Below, piece after piece: positions 8,041-12,845 of a stretch of 12,845 nucleotides of DNA (its first letter is position 1; the number at the start of each line of letters is the position of its first letter). The notes under the pieces were generated by a model. The model did no database searches. It saw nothing but the letters and a program-made list of their open reading frames with translations, and was not told the origin of the DNA. Source of the DNA: Gammaproteobacteria bacterium (GTDB lineage: Bacteria > Pseudomonadota > Gammaproteobacteria > Pseudomonadales > Azotimanducaceae); NCBI GenBank assembly GCA_027295975.1, contig JAPUJX010000631.1, positions 1 to 12,845 on the forward strand, written 5' to 3'. A program made the translations under genes and the position numbers.

Positions 8041-8730
8041 ATGGAACAGGTATTCGATCTGGCCACAATCCCGCTTCGCGAGCTGAACCAGGCTTTGCAC
8101 GATTGTCTGCCGGATGCTTCAAAAAGCGTTTGGCGGATTATCAACCCGAAAGGAGAACATGCCGTTGCTTGCGGCGTCGATACACCCGCTGACATAGAAA
8201 TACGGGGGCATGTCGGTTACTACTGCGCGGGCATGAACAAGCAGGCCCACGTCATCATCCACGGCAACGCCGGTACCGGCGTTGCCGAAAACATGATGTC
8301 GGGTACGGTAAGGGTCAAGGGTAATGCCAGTCAGTCGGCGGGAGCCACCGGTCATGGCGGTCTGCTGGTCATCGAGGGGAATGTCGCGGCGCGTTGCGGC
8401 ATCTCGTTAAAGGGCCTGAACATCGTGGTGTGCGGTTCCGTTGGACATATGAGCGGGTTCATGGCGCAGAAAGGAACCCTCATCGTATGTGGTGACGCGG
8501 GATATGCCCTCGGCGACTCGATTTATGAGGCAGACATCTTCCTCAAGGGCAAGGTCGACGAACTTGGTGCCGACTGTATGGAAAAAAACATGACCGAGGA
8601 ACATCTGACGTTCCTCGCAACACTTCTGGAGACAGCCGAAGTCACCGATGACCCCGCGAGCTTTCGCCGTTACGGATCGGCGCGAAGTCTCTACAACTTT
8701 GAGATTGACGACGCTGATGCCCATACATGA
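8041..8730 (+). CDS. mgsB: N-methylglutamate synthase subunit B (GXGXG beta-helix, GltB3-like)
   Basis: A 229-residue protein corresponding to the C-terminal right-handed beta-helix domain of the glutamate synthase large subunit, here encoded separately. Glycine-rich turns repeat through the middle (~55-170): HGNAGTGVAENMMSGTVRVKG, SAGATGHGGLLVIEGNVAARCG, VCGSVGHMSGFMAQKGTLIVCGDAGYALGDS. The last ~50 residues are helical and less conserved. It probably has no catalytic residues of its own and scaffolds the ammonia/amine transfer between MgsA and MgsC. It starts 7 bp after mgsA with only a weak AGG-type Shine-Dalgarno, consistent with coupling. A 49-bp gap containing a hairpin follows before mgsC. 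Confidence 0.87.
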   Translation: MEQVFDLATIPLRELNQALHDCLPDASKSVWRIINPKGEHAVACGVDTPADIEIRGHVGYYCAGMNKQAHVIIHGNAGTGVAENMMSGTVRVKGNASQSAGATGHGGLLVIEGNVAARCGISLKGLNIVVCGSVGHMSGFMAQKGTLIVCGDAGYALGDSIYEADIFLKGKVDELGADCMEKNMTEEHLTFLATLLETAEVTDDPASFRRYGSARSLYNFEIDDADAHT

Positions 8731-8764
8731 GGCAGGCATCGGGTGAGCGCCTGCCTGGCATTTT
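8730..8764 (+). terminator. Hairpin between mgsB and mgsC, weak terminator or processing signal
   Basis: AGGCAGGC (8730-8737) pairs perfectly with GCCTGCCT (8749-8756) around an 11-base loop. It is followed by GGCA and then TTTT (8761-8764). The T-run is short and set back from the stem, so this is a poor rho-independent terminator; partial attenuation, mRNA stabilisation or RNase processing are equally possible. It sits in the largest gap inside the mgd-gmaS-mgs unit and ends just before the mgsC ribosome binding site. Confidence 0.45.
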
Positions 8765-8772
8765 AAGAAGGA
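8765..8772 (+). promoter_or_regulatory. Ribosome binding site fixing the mgsC GTG start
   Basis: AAGAAGGA ends 7 bp before the GTG at 8780 and is a near-ideal purine-rich Shine-Dalgarno. It decides the non-ATG start of mgsC. Confidence 0.6.
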
Positions 8773-8779
8773 CAAGATA

Positions 8780-10102
8780 GTGACGACAGAAAACCCCGGG
8801 CTGGTTGAATCGAACCTGTTCAACCGTGATGTGATCCACGAAATTCAACGTGCTGCCAGAGAGGGTATTTACGGCATTCGCGGCTGGGGCAGCAAACGTT
8901 ACCTGCCTCATTTTGACGACCTGGTTTTTCTCGGCGCCAGCATGTCCCGGTATCCCCTGGAGGGCTACCGGGAGCGCTGCGATACCGATGTCGTGATCGG
9001 CGACCGTTATGCGACTAAACCCCTGCATCTGAAGATCCCCATCACCATAGCAGGGATGAGTTTTGGCGCGTTATCGGCTCAGGCCAAAGAAGCGCTCGGA
9101 CGGGGAGCCACCGCGGCAGGCACCAGCACCACCACGGGCGACGGGGGTATGACGCCGGAGGAACGGGAATCCTCAACTTTGCTCGTGTATCAGGTATTGC
9201 CTTCGCGTTACGGCATGAACCCCGACGACCTGCGCAAGGCCGATGCCATCGAGGTGGTATTGGGTCAGGGTGCAAAACCGGGCGGAGGCGGCTTGCTGCT
9301 GGGTATGAAGATGAACGAGCGCGTTGCCGACATGCGCGACCTGCCAGCCGCCATCGACCAACGCAGTGCCTGCCGCCACCCGGACTGGACCGGACCCGAT
9401 GATCTGGAAATCAAGATTCGCGAACTGCGCGAACTCACCGACTGGGAAAAACCCGTATATATCAAGATCGGGGCCAGTCGTACCTATTACGACACGGCTC
9501 TTGCGGTGAAGGCGGGCGCAGACGTGATAGTTCTGGACGGGATGCAGGGAGGCACGGGTGCGACCCAGACTGTATTCATCGAACACGTTGGCATTCCCAC
9601 CCTGCCGGCGCTGCGTCAGGCAGTGGAAGCGCTGACGGAACTGGATATGCACCGCAAGGTTCAGCTGATCGTTTCCGGTGGTATTCGCTCGGGCGCGGAT
9701 GTGGCCAAAGCACTGGCCATGGGAGCCGACGCCGTTTCTATCGGTACCGCGGCCTTGATCGCGCTGGGAGACAACAGCCCGGAATTCGATGAGGAGTACC
9801 GGAAACTCGGAAGCCGCGCGGGTTATTACGATGACTATCAGGCGGGTTCCGATCCGGCCGGCATTTCCACCCAGGACGCTGTCCTGGCGAGCCGGTTGGA
9901 CCCGGTGGTGGGCGGTCGGCGACTGGCGAACTATCTGCGCACCATTACGATGGAAACGCAGATCATCGCCCGGGCCTGTGGCAAGTCCCACGTGCTGAAT
10001 CTGGAACCGGAAGACCTGTGTGCCCTGAGCGTCGAGGCGGCGGCCATGGCCGGTGTACCGCTGGCCGGAACCAGCTGGATACCCGGTAAGAGTGAGAGTT
10101 GA
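8780..10102 (+). CDS. mgsC: N-methylglutamate synthase subunit C (FMN-binding glutamate synthase domain, GltB2-like)
   Basis: A 440-residue TIM-barrel flavoprotein matching the central FMN domain of glutamate synthase. The start is GTG 8780 with AAGAAGGA in front. Motifs: AGMSFGALSAQAKEALGRGA (~91-110), GGGGLLLGMKM, IKIGASRTYYDTALAVKAGA (~227-246), LDGMQGGTGATQ, and the phosphate-binding SGGIRSGADVAKALAMGADA (~298-317). The canonical GltB [3Fe-4S] cysteines (C...C..C before PVG.ATQ) are absent: the equivalent stretch reads GYYDDYQAGSDPAGISTQD. The only cysteines are scattered singly, so no cluster is expected. Role: reductive transfer of the methylamino group to 2-oxoglutarate to form N-methylglutamate. 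Electron donor is not visible; no GltD-like reductase is in the window. This is the last gene of the NMG operon. Confidence 0.88.
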   Translation: MTTENPGLVESNLFNRDVIHEIQRAAREGIYGIRGWGSKRYLPHFDDLVFLGASMSRYPLEGYRERCDTDVVIGDRYATKPLHLKIPITIAGMSFGALSAQAKEALGRGATAAGTSTTTGDGGMTPEERESSTLLVYQVLPSRYGMNPDDLRKADAIEVVLGQGAKPGGGGLLLGMKMNERVADMRDLPAAIDQRSACRHPDWTGPDDLEIKIRELRELTDWEKPVYIKIGASRTYYDTALAVKAGADVIVLDGMQGGTGATQTVFIEHVGIPTLPALRQAVEALTELDMHRKVQLIVSGGIRSGADVAKALAMGADAVSIGTAALIALGDNSPEFDEEYRKLGSRAGYYDDYQAGSDPAGISTQDAVLASRLDPVVGGRRLANYLRTITMETQIIARACGKSHVLNLEPEDLCALSVEAAAMAGVPLAGTSWIPGKSES

Positions 10103-10266
10103 ATACCTTATGCGGGTACAGGTCAGATCGCTAACGGCAACCTGAACAAGGCGTCGATCCTGCTCGTGGAAATTTCCTTCGAAGCCGTTCCCGGCTGCCG
10201 ATCAGCGCCGGCGTCAAGACGATTCCGCAGCGGCTCTCCGGGCGGCATCAACCCACGGTCGGGGTT
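10103..10266. other. 164-bp intergenic region between mgsC and the MFS gene
   Basis: I see no convincing gene here. A short 5-bp stem (AGCCG at 10183-10187, CGGCT at 10192-10196) has no T-run and is not a good terminator. The frame of the MFS gene is open from a stop at 10132-10134, with no ATG or GTG before the TTG at 10267. No strong promoter was recognised. Confidence 0.5.
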
Positions 10267-11496
10267 TTGAAACGCTACCTGCAACTCGCCACGTTGGTGG
10301 TGGCGGGGGGAGCCATTTATCCTCTGGTGTACCTCCGGCAGAATTTCGAGGTCTCCCTGCTCGAGTCGTTCGGCATCAGCATCAGCCAGCTCAGTCAGTG
10401 TTACGCGATGTTGGGGGTGATTTTCGTGGTGACTTACCTGCCCAGCGGCTGGCTGACGGACCGGGTATCGCCACGCTGGCTCATCGCAGTTTCCCTCGCA
10501 ATGGCCGGGTTGCTCGGGCTGTGGTTTGCGACGATGCCAGATTTCGCAACTCTCCAGATCATATTCGTCGGTTGGGGCATTGCAACCGGCCTGACCTTCT
10601 GGTCCGCATTGATCAAAGCGGTTGCCGTGCTGGGTAGAGCAGACGAGCAGGGTCGATTTTTCGGCCTTCTCGACGGCGGACGCGGACTGGTGGAGGCGGT
10701 ACTTGCCACCATAGCCGTCGCCTGGTTCGCCTATCTGCTCGATTCAGCCGGGCGCTCAACGAGTGCGTCACTTCGCCACGTCATCTATTTTTATGCGGTG
10801 TTCATGTTGGTTGTGGCACCAGTCGTACTCCTTCTGCTGGATGACGGCCCCTCGGCAACGGCGCCCGAAAACACCGATGACAATGTTATGGCGGACATGA
10901 AACTGGTCCTCGGCAAGAGGGAAGTCTGGCTCGCCGCTTTCTGCATCCTCTGCGGTTATCAATTGTTCTGGGCGACCTACTCGTTTTCCGCTTACCTGCA
11001 GCAGACTTATGGCATGACGGCCGTCGCGGTAGGCTTCATCACCGTTGCCAAACTGTGGATGCGTCCGATCGGCGCAATCTCGGCAGGTGTGGCCGGTGAT
11101 TTTTTCAACAGAGAAACAGTGCTCGCATGGCTTCTCGTCACAGCATCATTGTCCCTCGGCGCCATGGTCCTGGTTCCCGCCTCAACGGGTGCGGGCTTGT
11201 TACTCGCAGTGGTAATGCTGGTGGGACTCCTGACCTACGCGGTCCGCGGTATTTACTGGGCAACGCTCGAGAGCTGTAGTGTATCCACGCGCATCAAGGG
11301 GTTGGCAATCGGGGTAATATCCCTGATCGGTTACTCGCCAGACATCTACCTGCCACTGATCAACGCGGCGTTGCTGGAGCGTTATCCGGGGAAAACCGGT
11401 TATGTTGTCTATTTCGCCGGTCTGTCCGCCATGGGACTCTTCGGCGCTCTGGCGGCAAATCGATTAGGTAAAATTGCCGCGGCTCGCACGCCTTGA
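10267..11496 (+). CDS. MFS transporter, 12-TM type (YihN/YqcE-like by appearance)
   Basis: This 409-residue hydrophobic protein has the MFS plan of two groups of about six membrane helices split by a hydrophilic loop (~195-215, DDGPSATAPENTDDN). Landmarks are the loop 2-3 GWLTDRVSPR motif (~58-67, the MFS GxxxDR.G.R signature) and a helix 4-5 region WSALIKAVAVLGRADEQGRF followed by FGLLDGGRGLVEA, which recalls the YihN/YqcE branch. It acts in the inner membrane. The substrate cannot be read from sequence; proximity to mgsC suggests an amine, amino acid or organic acid, but the 164-bp gap leaves it open whether it belongs to the operon. The start is TTG 10267: no in-frame ATG or GTG exists upstream to the stop at 10132, and the N-terminus MKRYLQLATLVVAGGA fits the first helix. 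The ribosome binding site (CGGGG) is weak. Confidence 0.82.
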   Translation: MKRYLQLATLVVAGGAIYPLVYLRQNFEVSLLESFGISISQLSQCYAMLGVIFVVTYLPSGWLTDRVSPRWLIAVSLAMAGLLGLWFATMPDFATLQIIFVGWGIATGLTFWSALIKAVAVLGRADEQGRFFGLLDGGRGLVEAVLATIAVAWFAYLLDSAGRSTSASLRHVIYFYAVFMLVVAPVVLLLLDDGPSATAPENTDDNVMADMKLVLGKREVWLAAFCILCGYQLFWATYSFSAYLQQTYGMTAVAVGFITVAKLWMRPIGAISAGVAGDFFNRETVLAWLLVTASLSLGAMVLVPASTGAGLLLAVVMLVGLLTYAVRGIYWATLESCSVSTRIKGLAIGVISLIGYSPDIYLPLINAALLERYPGKTGYVVYFAGLSAMGLFGALAANRLGKIAAARTP

Positions 11497-11517
11497 GACC
11501 GTGCTAGGGTTCCCGGT

Positions 11518-12162
11518 ATGAACTTCAGCCAAAACGCAACGCCTGCAGACGTGCCGGAGGATCGCTGGCTCGAGTCCCGCCCCGGCGGAGGCAACGAAGG
11601 GAGGGTTCTGGATGAAGCGCATGTAACGAGTTGGCGGGAACGCGGTTTCGCATTCGTCGCCGAGTTATTCCCCGGGGGGCTTCTCGATCAGTTGGAAACA
11701 GCCGCGCGTAAGCGTCTGCCCGAGGCCGGTACCCCGGAAGCTCGAGAATTCTCCAATTTCGGTGGCCCGATACACTTTCCGAGTGCAATTCCGGCTCTCA
11801 ATGCCATCTCCGTGTACCCGCGACTCTTATCTGCGGCGGCCGAACTGTTAGACGTGGTCCTCTCGAATCTCAGGTTGACCCAATCGGTACCTGGCACCGG
11901 GGTACACCAATGGTTCAGCACCGTGCACGTCGGTTGGGCCTGGTCCGCATACCGCCGGGACAAGATGCTGGAACGGCTGATCGCCGCCGCGAGCCTCGGC
12001 CAGCGCGCCGTGTTGGGATTTCCCCAGCCTGGATCATCCTGTTGGAGCCAAGGGACGATTGCCGCGGTTGCGGCGAGGCACGGGGTGTTCGGGATGGACA
12101 TGACACCTTATCGAGAGGTTCTATCGAGAGGAGAATCGAGAGATGACATCCCCCCTGAATGA
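11518..12162 (+). pseudogene. Phytanoyl-CoA dioxygenase-like protein with deleted catalytic core
   Basis: The open frame is 214 residues but joins two ends of a larger protein. Residues ~30-122 (DEAHVTSWRERGFAFV through LRLTQS) look like the N-terminal part of Fe(II)/2-oxoglutarate dioxygenases of the PhyH family. Residues ~131-205 (QWFSTVHVGWAWSAYR, LIAAASLGQRAVLGFP, GVFGMDMTPYRE) look like the C-terminal tail of a PhyH-like family, as I remember it. Between them, around 11886-11905, the middle that should carry the iron-binding HxD and distal His is missing; no HxD motif exists in what remains. The deletion kept the frame. A GGTAC direct repeat (11886-11890 and 11901-11905) lies at the junction. 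The protein cannot be a working dioxygenase. It begins 21 bp after the MFS stop, and its last 20 bp overlap the next gene. An unrelated short protein is the less likely alternative. Confidence 0.6.
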
Positions 12163-12824
12163 CCCGAAGCTCGAGGCTCTGCTCGATCGTTTACACAGGC
12201 AGAGCGACGCGGAAGTTGATGAGACCGACGCGTATTTCGCACGCCGGGAGCGAGACGGGTCCCTCACTGACGAGAACTTCTGCGACGCCGATATGCATCG
12301 ATTCCTCTCGGACAAGATGGTTGCGCTCGACCGGGACAAGGCGGAGTTCTGCTACCTGCTCTGCCGTTCCCTGGGAGCGACGCGCATCGTCGAAGCCGGG
12401 ACGTCGTTCGGGGTATCGACTCTGTATCTGGCGGCCGCGGTGCGCGACAACCAGGTCGACAACGGGGTAGTGATCGGCACGGAGCACGAACCCCACAAGG
12501 CGGAAATTGCCGCCAGGAATTTTGCAGAAGCCGGTTTGAGCAAATTTATTTATCGAACTCCGCGAAGGCGATCTTCGGCAGACGCTTCGGAACGTTGGCG
12601 GCCCGGTGGATTTCATGCTGGTCGACATCTGGGACGTGGCTCTGCCCGCACTCGAGCGGGTCTCGCCGAGCCTGCGCCCCGGGGCCATCGTGGTATGCGA
12701 TAACACAACCGTGGACGCTCGCGAGTACCGCGACTACTTCAAATTCGTGAATGACCCGAAAAATCGGTTCCGTACGATGACGGTCCCGTTCGAAGGTGGT
12801 TTCGAACTCACCGTGCGCGTCTGA
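12143..12824 (+). pseudogene. Class I SAM-dependent methyltransferase, frameshifted by a 4-bp duplication
   Basis: The first segment (ATG 12143 to about 12547) encodes a Methyltransf_24 / O-methyltransferase-like N-terminus. The AdoMet motif IVEAGTSFGVSTLYLA lies at ~82-97, followed by the post-strand-2 acidic segment GTEHEPHKAE. After SKFI the frame turns to nonsense (YRTPRRR...) and stops at 12703. Family sequence resumes in another frame as IELREGDLRQTL, GGPVDFMLVDIW, LRPGAIVVCDN, DYFKFVNDP, ending at TGA 12822-12824. The cause is a tandem ATTT duplication (12544-12547 and 12548-12551). Removing one copy restores KFIELREGD and an uninterrupted 225-residue protein, the normal size for the family. 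A small downstream start (GTG 12606) could make only a C-terminal fragment without the AdoMet motif. A GAGAGGAG ribosome binding site precedes ATG 12143. A sequencing error is the main alternative to true inactivation. Confidence 0.75.
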
Positions 12825-12845
12825 ACCCGTACGCGACCCACTTCA

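Noticed and set aside
7407..8195. Minus-strand open frame of 262 codons across the mgsA/mgsB junction
   Set aside because: It spans two well-supported sense genes, and its translation shows no domain.
9173..9991. Minus-strand open frame of 272 codons inside mgsC
   Set aside because: It is antisense to a clearly conserved FMN domain and shows no family motifs.
10119..10144. CAGGT/ACCTG stem after mgsC as an operon terminator
   Set aside because: The stem is only 5 bp with a 16-base loop and no T-run.

Overview
The window is a compact, entirely plus-strand piece of a GC-rich, probably proteobacterial chromosome. The codon choice, gene families and tight operon packing suggest this, but no marker gene is present and I cannot name a genus.

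The centre (668-10102) holds a complete N-methylglutamate (NMG) pathway set for methylamine, or a related small amine. It has four subunits of a heterotetrameric sarcosine-oxidase-type enzyme (mgdA-mgdB-mgdC-mgdD, SoxB/D/A/G-like). Next is a class-III-like glutamine synthetase relative (gmaS), then three split glutamate-synthase-like subunits (mgsA amidotransferase, mgsB GXGXG beta-helix, mgsC FMN synthase domain). In the known pathway GmaS ligates methylamine to glutamate. Mgs then moves the methylamino group from gamma-glutamylmethylamide to 2-oxoglutarate, giving N-methylglutamate. Mgd oxidises that back to glutamate plus a C1 unit (formaldehyde or methylene-tetrahydrofolate). Gaps are short or negative (mgdB/mgdC and mgdD/gmaS overlap), so this is most likely one transcription unit. 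A palindrome overlapping a consensus TTGACA box lies just before mgdA, and a hairpin lies between mgsB and mgsC.

On the left edge is the C-terminal part of a PLP-dependent class V aminotransferase (cysteine-desulfurase-like), cut by the window. To the right of mgsC, after a 164-bp gap, come an MFS transporter with a TTG start and then two decaying genes. One is a phytanoyl-CoA-dioxygenase-like protein whose catalytic core appears deleted. The other is a class I SAM-dependent methyltransferase broken by a 4-bp tandem duplication.

The core pathway is established biology. The points worth a second look are the loss of two expected zinc ligands in the SoxD-like subunit, the palindrome/-35 overlap, the intra-operon hairpin, the paired decay at the right end, and whether the flanking aminotransferase and MFS carrier point to an amine substrate other than methylamine. 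I did not find a convincing undescribed system, tRNA or rRNA gene, CRISPR array or insertion sequence.
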